Assembly (NCBI GenBank): GCA_012842395.1
Contig: DUSX01000010.1
Coordinates: forward strand, 1-64,000
Direction of reading: 5' to 3'
Origin: Bacillota bacterium
GTDB lineage: Bacteria; Bacillota; SHA-98; UBA4971
DNA length: 64,000 nucleotides
Shown here piece after piece: positions 9,201 to 18,590 of the stretch; the first letter of the stretch is position 1; each line of letters starts with the position of its first letter. The notes beneath the pieces are model-generated. The model did not search any database. It was not told the origin of the DNA and saw nothing but the letters and a program-made list of their open reading frames with translations. The position numbers were made by a program, and so were the translations under genes.

Positions 9201-12200
9201 CGCGCCAAGGGGCTCTTTCCAGGCCTTGCGGAGCTCGAAGGCAAGGTCAACAGCTCCTTCGATTTCGAGAGCACATCAGATGGCGTGAAATACTGGGGCT
9301 CCGCGAACATCGCAACTGGCCGGGTGGTCCTGGGGGGCGGCGCCGTGCCGGGGCTCGAACGCATGGATGGGAACGTCGTTGCATCCATGGACTTCCGCGG
9401 CGGGGGCGGCGAAGCCACCACTTACAGCGGGAAGGCGCAGATCTCCGGGGGGACTCTCCTGGCAGGCGAGGTGGCGAAGGGAATCGAGCGAATAGAGGGG
9501 CCCAGCAGCCTCGCTGTGGCTTTCTCCGGCGGGATCGGGACGAGGCCTACCTACACCGGCACGGTCTCCGTTCGCGACGCGTCCTTCCGTGCGGGTGAGA
9601 TGATCTCAGGCATGAAGAGCGTCGCGGGAAAGGTATCCGGCAGCATCTCGTTCGGCGTTGCGGCTGACGGAACCATTTCCTACGAAGGTAGCGCTGACCT
9701 CAAGCACGTGTCTTTCGCCGCCGGGGCCGTGTACCCTGGCATCAGAGAGCTTGGCGGGAACGGCGAGGCGCATCTCACGTTTTCCAACAAGGGCGGCTCG
9801 GGCTTGAAGGGCACCGCGGACATAGTAGTCAACGGCGGTGTGCTGGCCCACGACGCCATCGGCGGACGCGTCGAGGATATCGCCGCCGAGATCAGCGCAA
9901 GAGAGGACCTCGTGGAGATCAAGGGCATGACCGGCCGGCTCGGCACATCGTGGGTGGAAGCCTCCGGGTGGCTCAGGCCGGGCAAACGGGCGGAGGTGAG
10001 CCTCGCGCTCAAGAGCAAGGATCTGGCCCTCGCCGAGCTCGGCAAGCTGACGTTTGGAGGAACCGGGGACGGCGGCGGGCTTGCCATTCTCGCGGGACAC
10101 GCAGCGGTTGACGTGATGCTGAGGGGCTACTATCCCGCTCTCCAATGGACCGGGCAAATAGCGCTGAAAGGCGCGAGCATAAGACATCCGGCGGTGGGCG
10201 GGCCTGTCGAGGGCATATCCGGCCTCATAGCTTTCTCAGGCAACAAAATGAGCAGCGAATCGTTGAAGATGACCATCGCCGGCATCCCGGTGACCGTGCG
10301 CGGGGACGTCACCAACTTGGTCGACCCCCGGTTCGACCTCACGGTGTCCCTTGCCGATGCTGACATCCGGAAGCTGGGGGCTTTCCTTGCGCCTGGCGCC
10401 GCAATGCCGGACGTTGCGGGCAGGGGGTCCATCACCGCGAGGCTCACCGGGACCGCGCGGGAGCTTTTTGCCGAAGGCAGCGTGGGCCTCGCGGCTCTGA
10501 CCGTCTCGGTGGGGGGGAAGACTGTTGCCGCGTCAAATGTTTCAGGGCGGTTCCGGTACGGCGAGGGTGCGCTTGCGCTAAGGGACGTCACAGCCGACGT
10601 CGCGGGCGGGAAGATAGCCCTTCAGGGCGCCGTGGTGTTGGCTGGCAGCGCGCTGGGCGCGTCGTCCCAGTCGTCTCAGTCATCGCAGTCGCGCCAGCCA
10701 AGCCAACCAGTCCGGCTGAGCCGGCCAGGCCAGCGGGCCGACCCGGGCCAACCGGCGGGCACCGCCACGACCGCCACGGCCAGCGCAAGCGGTGGCTCGA
10801 GCCATGAGAATGTCGAGGGTGCCGTGCGCAGCGGGGCCGGGAGCCTCCCCGCGGTTCAGCTGACGGCGGAACTCAAAGGAGTCTCAGCTCGGAACCTTGC
10901 GTCGCTTCTCCTGCCCTCGTCCGTCGTCCTCTCTGGCACGGTCGACGGAGACCTCGTGGTCACGGGGGGCGGGCCGGACGGCGTGGAATACGGCGTGGCG
11001 GGGTCGTGCCGGGTGGCCGACGGGCGCGTCGCGATGACGACTCGGCAGGATGCGGCGTTCAGCTTTAAGAGCCTTGAAACGAGCTTCCACGCCGCGGGCG
11101 GGCAGGTCGGCTTCGACCACCTTGCGGTAAGGGGCTCGGACGGCGACGTCGATGCCAAGGGGACGATATCGCAGGCTGGGGAGGTCAACGTCTCCGCGAC
11201 GGTGAAAGGTGCCAGCCTCGCGAAGCTGGCGAGGCTCGCGGGTTACAGTGGCGTGAGCGGCACCGCCGGGTTCGCCGGCGTGATCTCGGGTCGCGGGGGG
11301 AACGTCACGATCGACGGGCTTGCCGATGTGGAAAGAGGCTCCGCGGCCGGTATAGAGTTCGATTCGCTTACTGGGCGGGTGAGGCTCTCGCGAACCGAGG
11401 TCAGCCTCGATGCCGTGAGCGTCCGAAAGGGAAAGGCCTCGTGCCTCATATCGGGGAAGGTGGGCCTGGGCTCCGCCAGCGGAAGCACGCTCGATCTCGC
11501 GCTTGACATCGCCGGGGTGCCGTGTGAGGATGTTCTCCCCCTTGTCGGAGTAGCGGGCGGTTTGCCCCTGACGGGCGTGCTCTCGGGCGAGGTGACCGTG
11601 AAGGGCACACCTGCGAACCCGAGCGTCCGTGGCTCTTGTGAACTCTCCCGCGCGGTGTTCTCGGGGGTTAAGTTCGACGCTGTCGCCGCGGATTTCTCCT
11701 TCGCCGGGGGTGTGCTTCGGTTCGAGAGGCTCGACGGCAAAGTCGGGCCGGCACGCATTGCCGCTGCCGGAACGGTGAACAAAGACGGCGCCGTGGATCT
11801 CTCAGTCAATGTCGAAGGGGTGGACGTTGCGAGGCTCCCGTTCGCCGTCCCGGACAACCTCGTGAGCGCCGGCGTGGCCACGTTTCATGGCAACATCACG
11901 GGCCCCTTGAAGGCCCCGCGCGTGGAGGGCACGGTGTCTGCAACCAACTTGGTGTTCAAAGGGGTCCTCTTCCCGCACGTCACGGGCGTTGTGAACTGGG
12001 ACGGGGAAAGCCTCGCGTTTGAGCGGCTCACGCTGGGCGACGCGAGTCGAAACGCAACGGTTAAGGGGACGGTTATGCTGTCGGAGCGTGCGCTCGGGGA
12101 CATAGCCCGTGCAGGCCTCGACCTCGAGATAGCTGCGAGCGGCCTCAGGCTGAGGACGGTTCTCGACCTCGTTCAGCCGGGTTACGGTGCGGACATTGAC

Positions 12201-13991
12201 GGGAAGGTCACGGGGCGGGTCGTCGTGCGTGGAAGCGTGGCGAGCCCAGCTGTGGAAATGGATCTTGAGGCATCGGAGGTCAATATCGCCGGGATGGCAT
12301 TCTCCGGTGCCGTGCTGGAAGCCAGCGCGAAAGAGGATGGGATCGAGATCCGGCTCTTGCGATTGCGCCAAGAGGGCGGGGGCTACCTCGAGGTCAGCGG
12401 CACGGGCACGCGGGGCGGTCCGATCTCGTTCATGGCGTCCGCGCAAGGCTTCGACGCGAGTGTTCTTCCGTCGCTCCTCGGAGTCAAGTACGCAATGAGC
12501 GGCACGCTGGATCTCGCGGCCAGAATCGAGGGAACCTCGTCGGACCCGTCAGCCAACGTTGCGATGCAGCTTGCGAACGGCGCTGTAGAAAAGGTCAAGT
12601 TCGACGCGGTTACCGCGAATATGTTGTTCGAAGACGGCGTCATAACGATCGAGGAGGCCGAGATCGTTCAGGGCGGTCACAAGGCGAGCATAACGGGAAC
12701 GGTGCCCCTTTCAGGCCGCGAGCTGGCAGCTTTAGGGATAACGCCGCCGAAGGCCGAGAGGGGCCTCGACCTTGCTGTCACGATGAAGGAAGCCAGCCTC
12801 GTGCTGCTTACGATGGTCTCAGACCAGATTGAGTGGGCAGAAGGCACGGCGGACGTGGACCTTCACGTGACGGGCAGCCTGGACGCCCCGCAGCTGCACG
12901 GGTATGTTACGTTGAGCGACGGCACGGTGAAGCTCGCGCCTCTGGAAGACGCGCTCAAGAACGTGGCGGCCAAGGTCACGTTCAACGGTACCGAGGCGTC
13001 CGTCGAGGAACTCGCGTGCCGGCTCGGCGACGGCACGGTGAACGCTTCCGGGAGCGTGCACTTCGAGGCGGGCGGCGGTCCCAAGCTCGACTTGAGGATC
13101 GCCGGCAAACGCGCGAAGGTGAACACAGGGCTGCTCCGCGCTTTGGTGGACGCGAGTCTCGCTGTGTATGGTCCCGTCAAGCGGCCGCTCATCAGCGGCG
13201 ATATCAAGTTGGCCAAGGCGGAGGTTGCCCCATCGGGCTTTGCGGGTGCGTCCGTCCCGTTTGACGCGGATTTGGCCGTCACCGTTGCTACCGAGGGGGA
13301 CCTCAGGATCCGGACGAAGACCATGGACATTCCGGCGTCCGGCACGATCAACGTAGGCGGCACCCTTAAGCAACCTGCGCTGGCAGGGAGGGTGGAAGCC
13401 CACCGCGGGTGGTTCGCGTACTTCGGGAATGAGTTCACGATTAGGGAGGCGCTGGCGGAATTCCGGGAAGACGCCGGGATCTTTCCATACCTCGACGTCC
13501 AGGCGGAGACTCACGCGGGGTCCACAGACATAACCGTCGTGTTGAGGGGGACGCCTCCCAACGATCTCAGTCTGGACTTCACGTCTAGCCCGCCGAAGAG
13601 CCGCGATGAGATCCTTGCGCTGCTGAACTACCCTGGAGCTCTCGCCAGGATCCTCGAAGGCGATGTAGAGGGCGCTATGAAAGAGGAGATCGCCCGCATC
13701 TTCGATCAAGAATTGCGGTTGCAGCTGGTGAGCGGCATAGAGAGAGCGTTCGAGGACGCGCTTTCGCTGGACGAATTCCGGCTGCAAAGAGGCACGTCCA
13801 ACGAGTTAACGCTGAGGATCGGGAAGTACGTGGTTGACGACCTGTATGTGAGCTACGAGAGAGGGTTCGGGCCGCAGTCCTCGGGGGTGTTGAGATTCGA
13901 CTATATGTATGGACCCGGCATCGTGCTGACGGGGAAGTTCGACGACCGCGGCATCTACACCGTCGGCCTCGAGGCTCGTTTGAGGTTCTAG
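6225..13991 (+). CDS. tamB: Giant TamB/DUF490 family envelope protein
   Basis: This 2588-aa protein is about twice the length of E. coli TamB. It has one N-terminal membrane anchor (about residues 8-30). A very long beta-rich body follows, and the C-terminal DUF490-type domain ends in LRF, a typical barrel-associated terminus. TamB-like proteins form a hydrophobic groove across the periplasm and are linked to lipid transport and outer-membrane protein insertion. Residues about 600-1200 hold 14 imperfect units of about 45 aa, each with a G(I/L)xSxxG turn and a YxG strand. Low-complexity linkers occur near residues 425-465 (Asp/Ala/Gly) and 1478-1500 (Ser/Gln). A GGGAGG ribosome site precedes the ATG. 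bamA follows directly, as in many diderms. Confidence 0.9.
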   Translation: MHLSPRNPRMLVAASALALVAAAFFFVYGHLHAIQVAMLTKAHGLIESALQEALGRRVTVGTITSAGLDSVVLGDVAVPAQPGEGTGAPVFEVRQVIVDYSLLDVVFRREPLVNTITSITLVGPVLRAGLASDGSVWPADLLGSSRLSGAVGGAQGFSGSVSIRQGRLEVAGIPGMTGSVVLDSVEGALSFVPSGLAWRASAQAGPKGELRLSVTGTLDGAQGGLACDAVVSGAMPPGLLDAARRVLDSEPDMLARVGLRVDPKILAYLDAAGDADIAGGKLEVDVHIRPEEGGGRLIRGEVTLAEAHVTATQPVPGVTNAEGLVNLASEFQADSQGFSCQGKGSISVQRAECDGTTVGLGRFDVSARAGVDFWQKAGEELCFEGSADLDASRVSMGDAVRAALAKILRDAAGGRGSFDPGAHVDGHAQDGGGGANAGAGADADAGGGAAADADAGADADDAVLDVEGPLTVSLAFAGKASSGVEVRGKAAMTGGQVVARNVVHELQSLSGDVGWEIEFTRDAKGVLQYTGRLQSTRASVKTGPIAGVGDFTGDVSAALTFSGAAPFGGATPATADGSGKQGGVDVGMIPAYNAEVTIISGTARTAYPSLGLTSAKGAVSGRVTLNGAGNGPAEYSGTLNFTGASIALARPQAGLKSFETGASGTIEFGGVYPGKAKFQGSVDLDKGNVVADTSGAGVKSASGEARTRGTIFFSGEYPGRIEYRGTLDASRGRVAVREGPGGLARLDAAAQGHVDFEGEYPGEMRFQASCSFPEGEAEIVKGPGGIESASGRAFGNVSVSGSLPGNVNYGGHVVFKGASVRLANAPGGIESLSGVADVVADFSGSSAGDLAYSGSAKLLSGQLVAVNVPGGIRSLKGPAQGTLTFTGVYPGPPELEGSVSVQDADFVAAEVPGVAKSVSGRVTGEMVFRVKDGDVQEYSGKASAGPATFVSDGVYPGVEVARGPVRLDVEFSGARGGALCYKGKASISGGDLRAKGLFPGLAELEGKVNSSFDFESTSDGVKYWGSANIATGRVVLGGGAVPGLERMDGNVVASMDFRGGGGEATTYSGKAQISGGTLLAGEVAKGIERIEGPSSLAVAFSGGIGTRPTYTGTVSVRDASFRAGEMISGMKSVAGKVSGSISFGVAADGTISYEGSADLKHVSFAAGAVYPGIRELGGNGEAHLTFSNKGGSGLKGTADIVVNGGVLAHDAIGGRVEDIAAEISAREDLVEIKGMTGRLGTSWVEASGWLRPGKRAEVSLALKSKDLALAELGKLTFGGTGDGGGLAILAGHAAVDVMLRGYYPALQWTGQIALKGASIRHPAVGGPVEGISGLIAFSGNKMSSESLKMTIAGIPVTVRGDVTNLVDPRFDLTVSLADADIRKLGAFLAPGAAMPDVAGRGSITARLTGTARELFAEGSVGLAALTVSVGGKTVAASNVSGRFRYGEGALALRDVTADVAGGKIALQGAVVLAGSALGASSQSSQSSQSRQPSQPVRLSRPGQRADPGQPAGTATTATASASGGSSHENVEGAVRSGAGSLPAVQLTAELKGVSARNLASLLLPSSVVLSGTVDGDLVVTGGGPDGVEYGVAGSCRVADGRVAMTTRQDAAFSFKSLETSFHAAGGQVGFDHLAVRGSDGDVDAKGTISQAGEVNVSATVKGASLAKLARLAGYSGVSGTAGFAGVISGRGGNVTIDGLADVERGSAAGIEFDSLTGRVRLSRTEVSLDAVSVRKGKASCLISGKVGLGSASGSTLDLALDIAGVPCEDVLPLVGVAGGLPLTGVLSGEVTVKGTPANPSVRGSCELSRAVFSGVKFDAVAADFSFAGGVLRFERLDGKVGPARIAAAGTVNKDGAVDLSVNVEGVDVARLPFAVPDNLVSAGVATFHGNITGPLKAPRVEGTVSATNLVFKGVLFPHVTGVVNWDGESLAFERLTLGDASRNATVKGTVMLSERALGDIARAGLDLEIAASGLRLRTVLDLVQPGYGADIDGKVTGRVVVRGSVASPAVEMDLEASEVNIAGMAFSGAVLEASAKEDGIEIRLLRLRQEGGGYLEVSGTGTRGGPISFMASAQGFDASVLPSLLGVKYAMSGTLDLAARIEGTSSDPSANVAMQLANGAVEKVKFDAVTANMLFEDGVITIEEAEIVQGGHKASITGTVPLSGRELAALGITPPKAERGLDLAVTMKEASLVLLTMVSDQIEWAEGTADVDLHVTGSLDAPQLHGYVTLSDGTVKLAPLEDALKNVAAKVTFNGTEASVEELACRLGDGTVNASGSVHFEAGGGPKLDLRIAGKRAKVNTGLLRALVDASLAVYGPVKRPLISGDIKLAKAEVAPSGFAGASVPFDADLAVTVATEGDLRIRTKTMDIPASGTINVGGTLKQPALAGRVEAHRGWFAYFGNEFTIREALAEFREDAGIFPYLDVQAETHAGSTDITVVLRGTPPNDLSLDFTSSPPKSRDEILALLNYPGALARILEGDVEGAMKEEIARIFDQELRLQLVSGIERAFEDALSLDEFRLQRGTSNELTLRIGKYVVDDLYVSYERGFGPQSSGVLRFDYMYGPGIVLTGKFDDRGIYTVGLEARLRF

Positions 13992-14120
13992 CCACCGCAG
14001 CGTCTCTGGAATACCCTGTCCGCGCGGGCAATAATTGCATGGCTGAATGGGAAGGATTTACGTTGGGCGGGTCGAAATACACAACGTTTTCGCGTGCGGC
14101 AACGAAGAGGAGGGACAGAC

Positions 14121-15899
14121 GTGAACTGGTTTTCCAGACCCCGGGCCACAAGACGTAAGGTCGCATTCACAGCACTCACCGCGCTGGCGGTCGTGATGGG
14201 CTTGGGCCTTCTGTCCGCCTGCGCGTTCGCGCAAGTTCCAACGGGCGAGAAGGTCGTCGCGGTCGAGATCGATGGTCTGAAGACCATCCCGCAGGAGACC
14301 GTGATGGAAGTCGTGAAGGTGAAGGTGGGCGACACGCTGACGGAGGACGCTGTTAGGGCCGACATGCAGGCCATCAGCGATCTCGGACTGTTCTTCAACG
14401 TGTCGGCGAGGTTTCATCCCGATCTCGGCGGGATAAGGCTTGTATACGAGGTTGTCGAGAACCCCAAGGTGAAGAGCATCGCCTTTAAAGGCAATGAGGC
14501 TGTCAGCACGGACAAGCTCGACCTCCTCATGAGCATAAAGCCAGGCGAGATCCTGAACGTTAAGAAGCTCAACGGCGACCTTGAGCGCATTCTGAAGTAT
14601 TACTACAATGAGGGTTACTCCGCGAGGATAAGCGACGTCAATGTCTCGGAGCAAGGCGACGTCACGATCGTCCTGGAGGAGCTCCGCATAAGCGACGTGC
14701 GGGTCGAAGGGAACACCAAGACCAAGGAGTACGTGATCAGAAGGCAGATCACGGTGAAACCCGGCGAACTCCTCAACGTGAACAAGCTCCGGGACGACCA
14801 GCGGAGGCTCGTCAACCTCGGGATCTTCGAGAGCGTCGACATCAAGCTGGACCCGGACGAAGCCAAGACCGGCTACATAGTCACGTATGTCGTGAAGGAG
14901 GCCAAGACTGGCAGCGCCGCGTTCGGCGCGGGATGGAGCTCGGCCGAGGGGTTCATCGGGTACATCGAGGTGGCCGAGGACAATTTCCTCGGCCGACAGC
15001 AGCGTGTGAACATAAACTGGCAGTTCGGCGGCGGGCAAAACTCATATGAGCTTGGGTTCTACGATCCCTGGCTCGACAACCAGAGGACATCCCTGGGCCT
15101 GAGCCTCTATAGCCGCACGTCCAGGGTGGATAGGAACTGGGACAGCGAAAGCTATCAGTTGATAGGCGAAAGTGACACCCCAGACAAGGTCAGGTACAGC
15201 GAACAGCGCAAGGGTGGCAGCGTGTCGGTAGGGCGGCCACTGAACGCTAATACGCGGGCATCGCTGTCGCTGAGGATAGACGCGGCCAAGCTCGTCCCGC
15301 TTCCAGCGGAAGGGGAAGAACAGCCGGTATGGGCGTGGGCACCGGGCAAGGACCCTAGTGGCGAGACGAGGAGCCTGACCCTTTCGGTGGTCAATGATAC
15401 CCGTGACTACTACATGAATCCAACGAGCGGTAGCCTCAAGCAAGTCTCTGTGGAGATGGCCGGTGGAATCCTTGGCGGCGACTACACGTTCGGCAAGTAT
15501 CAGGCTGCGGGCAGCGTGTATCGTGAAGTGTTCCGTAATCAAGTGCTCGCCCTGCACGTCGCCACCGGGTTGTCCACAGGGACGCTCCCGCCGCAGGAGC
15601 AGTATCGTATTGGCGGCGCGGAGTCGCTCCGCGGGTACGATTACGGCGAGTTCTACGGGGACAAGATGGTCCTCGCGAACGCGGAGTACAGGTTCCAGAT
15701 CATCAAGGGCCTGCAGGGCGTGGTCTTCGTGGACACCGGTGGGACATGGCTCAAGGGCGAGTCCATGGACCTCGCCGACCTCTCGACCGGTGCGGGTGCA
15801 GGCGTGCGCATCGACACCCCCATCGGGATGCTCCGGATAGACTACGGCGTCGGCAAGAGAGGCGGTCAGGTCTATTTCAGCTTCGGACAGATGTTCTAG
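14121..15899 (+). CDS. bamA: Outer-membrane protein assembly factor BamA (Omp85)
   Basis: I set the start at GTG 14121 because GAGGAGGG lies 7 bases upstream and the product then begins with a signal peptide ending ACAFAQ; an upstream GTG at 14094 lacks this. The 592-aa product has three POTRA-like domains (about residues 43-113, 115-187 and 190-262), each with a (V)xGN-type turn, e.g. FKGNEA and VEGNTK. A 16-strand Omp85-type barrel follows (about 265-592), with the family motif GGAESLRGYDYGEF and a terminal GQMF. It inserts beta-barrel proteins into the outer membrane. Three POTRAs instead of five is common outside Proteobacteria. It lies between tamB and ompH, its functional partners. Confidence 0.95.
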   Translation: MNWFSRPRATRRKVAFTALTALAVVMGLGLLSACAFAQVPTGEKVVAVEIDGLKTIPQETVMEVVKVKVGDTLTEDAVRADMQAISDLGLFFNVSARFHPDLGGIRLVYEVVENPKVKSIAFKGNEAVSTDKLDLLMSIKPGEILNVKKLNGDLERILKYYYNEGYSARISDVNVSEQGDVTIVLEELRISDVRVEGNTKTKEYVIRRQITVKPGELLNVNKLRDDQRRLVNLGIFESVDIKLDPDEAKTGYIVTYVVKEAKTGSAAFGAGWSSAEGFIGYIEVAEDNFLGRQQRVNINWQFGGGQNSYELGFYDPWLDNQRTSLGLSLYSRTSRVDRNWDSESYQLIGESDTPDKVRYSEQRKGGSVSVGRPLNANTRASLSLRIDAAKLVPLPAEGEEQPVWAWAPGKDPSGETRSLTLSVVNDTRDYYMNPTSGSLKQVSVEMAGGILGGDYTFGKYQAAGSVYREVFRNQVLALHVATGLSTGTLPPQEQYRIGGAESLRGYDYGEFYGDKMVLANAEYRFQIIKGLQGVVFVDTGGTWLKGESMDLADLSTGAGAGVRIDTPIGMLRIDYGVGKRGGQVYFSFGQMF

Positions 15900-15998
15900 G
15901 AACGAAGTCAAATCCAGATTCTTTCTAACCACGCCAGCGCGCGAGCGAAACGGCGCACATTCGCGGACGGCAGGCGAGAAGATCACCCTAAGAGGTCC

Positions 15999-16028
15999 TT
16001 GCGGGTGAGAGGACGGCATTGCTATAAT
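15999..16028 (+). promoter_or_regulatory. Sigma-A type promoter for ompH
   Basis: TTGCGG (15999-16004) and a perfect TATAAT (16023-16028) are separated by 18 bases. The element sits 80 bases before the ompH start, in the gap after bamA. A hairpin (GTGGCC with GGCCAC, about 16046-16068) lies in the resulting leader. Confidence 0.75.
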
Positions 16029-16108
16029 GGGCATGTCCCACGCGGGTGGCCTTTCTCCGGCAGGGCCACCGCGCCGGGACGGTACGGCTTCTGAAAGGAT
16101 GGATGCAG

Positions 16109-16654
16109 ATGCTTAAAAGCTCAACGAAGTTACTGGGTTTATTGGTGATTGCGGTGGCTGCAGTCGCCGTCATTGTGAGCTTGAACGGGTCCTCGGTGTT
16201 GCGTGCCGCGGGCGAATCGTCCGTCGTCGGTTTCGTGTACTCCCCGAAGATAATCGCGGCGGTGGAAGGTTCAGCCGACTATGGAAAGGCCAGGAAGACT
16301 TACGAAGACTTCGCCCAGCAGCTCCAAAAGGACTACGACGCCCAGTCTGCGAAGATGGATGACGCGACCAAGCAGGCTAAGCTAGCGGAGCTTGAACAGA
16401 AGCTCGCCGCGAAGCAGGTGGAGCTCAACAAGCCCTTCCAGGACAAGATACAGAAGGCTATAGAAGAGGTCGCCAAGAGTGAGGGCGTGTCGATCGTCCT
16501 CAGCCAGCGGGTGGAGTTCGAGGCTTTCGTGCCGGTTCGCGGGAAGGACGACAAGATAGTAGGCTCCCAGCCTGCTCCTGTGTCCCTGCCGATCGTCGTG
16601 ACCGGCGGCAAAGACCTGACAGATCTCGTGATAAAGAAGCTTGGTCTCAAGTAA
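16109..16654 (+). CDS. skp: Periplasmic chaperone OmpH/Skp
   Basis: A 181-aa protein of typical Skp/OmpH size. I chose ATG 16109 because AAAGGA lies 9 bases upstream; ATG 16103 is too close. It has a signal peptide or anchor (about residues 8-25). Next comes the Skp core, which starts VGFVYSPKIIAAVEGSADYG, then a Lys/Glu/Gln-rich coiled-coil arm (about 60-125), and the sequence ends DLTDLVIKKLGLK as family members do. Skp holds unfolded barrel proteins on the way to BamA. It directly follows bamA and has its own strong promoter. Confidence 0.9.
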   Translation: MLKSSTKLLGLLVIAVAAVAVIVSLNGSSVLRAAGESSVVGFVYSPKIIAAVEGSADYGKARKTYEDFAQQLQKDYDAQSAKMDDATKQAKLAELEQKLAAKQVELNKPFQDKIQKAIEEVAKSEGVSIVLSQRVEFEAFVPVRGKDDKIVGSQPAPVSLPIVVTGGKDLTDLVIKKLGLK

Positions 16655-16804
16655 CAGCCAGCAGCCGCCAACAGCCAACAGCCGCCGCAGGCCGACTCGG
16701 GCCGCGGAGGCAAGATGGTGACGAGACCAGAGACGCTGAGACGTTGTACTCGGAGTTCGGTGGCAGGCCGCACATGGCGGCCTGCCACCGGCGATGGTGG
16801 TTTC

Positions 16805-18556
16805 ATGAAGCGGATGACCCTCGGCACAATTGCTCTGATCGGGGCGCTCGCTGTGGTGACCGTCAAGTTGCCGTCAGTGCTCCTTGGGCTGGCGGGAGCT
16901 CAAACGGGGGCGGGCGGTCACGGCGGTGGGGCAGCCAGGGGGGCTCCGCTTGTTTCATCTGAAAGCCTCGAGGCGCTCTCGCCCTTCGTGATAACGAGGG
17001 GGGCTCCCTCCCTTAGCAACCCTGCGACCTTGTCTTGCCCCGCCCTCACTACCAAAACGACTGAACATCAAGAGCCGGGAACGGACGCTGGTGAGCGCGG
17101 CGTGACCCTTGGCATGCCTCAAGACCGCTCTCTGTCGGGGGTTTCAGAATCAGGAATCAGCGTGTCCGTGAAAGAGCCCACGCAAGGGGCACCACCGCCG
17201 GTGGCGATTCCGGGTGGTCCGGCGGCACCGGCTGTCACAGATACACAGGGGCCGCCTGCCTCAGTACCTGTTGTGGTCTCCGATCTTGCCACCACGGGGG
17301 GGAATTCCGGGCCCTCTCCACTTTCGCTTGGCGGTTTGGTCGGAGACGGCTCATCACTAACAACAATTGAAGGCCGGGCGGCGCAGCCGGTGCCGACCGC
17401 TCCGGCGCCGACGGCCGGCGACGGTGACGGACGCAGTAGCGGCGAGGCACCCTTGGGGTTCGTCGTGCTTGAGGAGGCGGTGAAACGGCATCCGCTCTGG
17501 GCAGAGCTTGTTGCGGTCGAGCAGGAGATGGATTCGTGCAAGGAGGAGTGGCAGCGGGAGGTAGACGCCTCCGGCCTCACCCAGAGCGACATCGACGAGT
17601 GCTACGCGGCCGCAGAAAGGCTGCTCGCGGCGACGACGTCCCGAGGGGATGACGCGGGGCCCGGCGGGGCCGGCGGGGAGTATGCTGGGAGCATCGTGAA
17701 GAGGCTCGAAGAAACCGAGGCGCGTCTGCGGGATGAGACGGCACAGAGGATAGAGGCGCACACGGCCGAGGTCAAGGCAAAGCTCGAGGACGACCTCTAC
17801 GCCGAGAGGGCAAGGCTCAACCAGGAGTTCGACGAGTTCAAGGACAAGACTCTGAAGGAGTATTACGTGTCGCTCCTCAACGCGGAGTTGAAATTGAAGC
17901 TCCTCACCCTGCCCGATGACGAGCGCAAGGCGCTTCAGGAGAAGCTCGCGAAGCTAACGGTGGAGATGCAGATGAAGCTCGATGCCAAGGCCGCCGAGCA
18001 GGACGGAGCCTTCCAGGCCTACGCCGCGAAGAGACGCGCCGAGGCCGACGCTGAGATCGCGGCGTTCCAAAGGGCGGAGGACGCGAGCTTGTCCGAACGG
18101 CTTGCCAGTGAGCGCGCGAAGCTTGAGGAGAGCCTCGCCGACCTTCTCAGTGGAATGGACTCATCGCTTGGCCAGGAGACCCAGCAGTGGCGCGAGGAGG
18201 CCATCAGGCGCGCCAAGATCGAGGTCACGGCGAGGCGAGATGCACTAGCGAGGGAGTTTGCGGCTAAAGAGGCCACGTTCACAGAGAAATACCGGCAGCT
18301 TCAGGCACGGCGCGATGCCCTGTACAAGAAAATCTGCGACGACATCCGTGCGGCCGCCCGCAAGCTCGAGTTCGACACCGGCATGAAGGTGAACGTACTG
18401 GAGGGTGCAACGACACCGCCCCCGGCCGATGGCTCCGGCAACGATGATGGCTCCGGCAACCATGCAGGCGTGGGCGTCGGCGGGGGCGCCGTTACGAGCC
18501 CGCATGGGGCCATGGATGTCACCGAAAAGGTGCTCCAGATAATCCGAAACCGCTAG
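16805..18556 (+). CDS. Long OmpH-like coiled-coil exported protein
   Basis: A 583-aa protein with an N-terminal export signal (about residues 5-27), counting from ATG 16805; the frame also opens at GTG/ATG codons upstream and the ribosome site is weak. A 180-residue Ser/Thr/Pro/Gly-rich linker follows, then about 300 residues of charged coiled coil rich in Lys, Glu, Arg and Ala. The end (AMDVTEKVLQIIRNR) resembles the C-terminus of OmpH proteins, and the gene sits directly after ompH and before lpxD, where diderm Firmicutes often have a second ompH. It is three times the usual length. A periplasmic chaperone or envelope spacer role is inference. Confidence 0.65.
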   Translation: MKRMTLGTIALIGALAVVTVKLPSVLLGLAGAQTGAGGHGGGAARGAPLVSSESLEALSPFVITRGAPSLSNPATLSCPALTTKTTEHQEPGTDAGERGVTLGMPQDRSLSGVSESGISVSVKEPTQGAPPPVAIPGGPAAPAVTDTQGPPASVPVVVSDLATTGGNSGPSPLSLGGLVGDGSSLTTIEGRAAQPVPTAPAPTAGDGDGRSSGEAPLGFVVLEEAVKRHPLWAELVAVEQEMDSCKEEWQREVDASGLTQSDIDECYAAAERLLAATTSRGDDAGPGGAGGEYAGSIVKRLEETEARLRDETAQRIEAHTAEVKAKLEDDLYAERARLNQEFDEFKDKTLKEYYVSLLNAELKLKLLTLPDDERKALQEKLAKLTVEMQMKLDAKAAEQDGAFQAYAAKRRAEADAEIAAFQRAEDASLSERLASERAKLEESLADLLSGMDSSLGQETQQWREEAIRRAKIEVTARRDALAREFAAKEATFTEKYRQLQARRDALYKKICDDIRAAARKLEFDTGMKVNVLEGATTPPPADGSGNDDGSGNHAGVGVGGGAVTSPHGAMDVTEKVLQIIRNR

Positions 18557-18590
18557 GCGCCGTGTCCGATGTCCTGCGGCGGGAGAGTTG

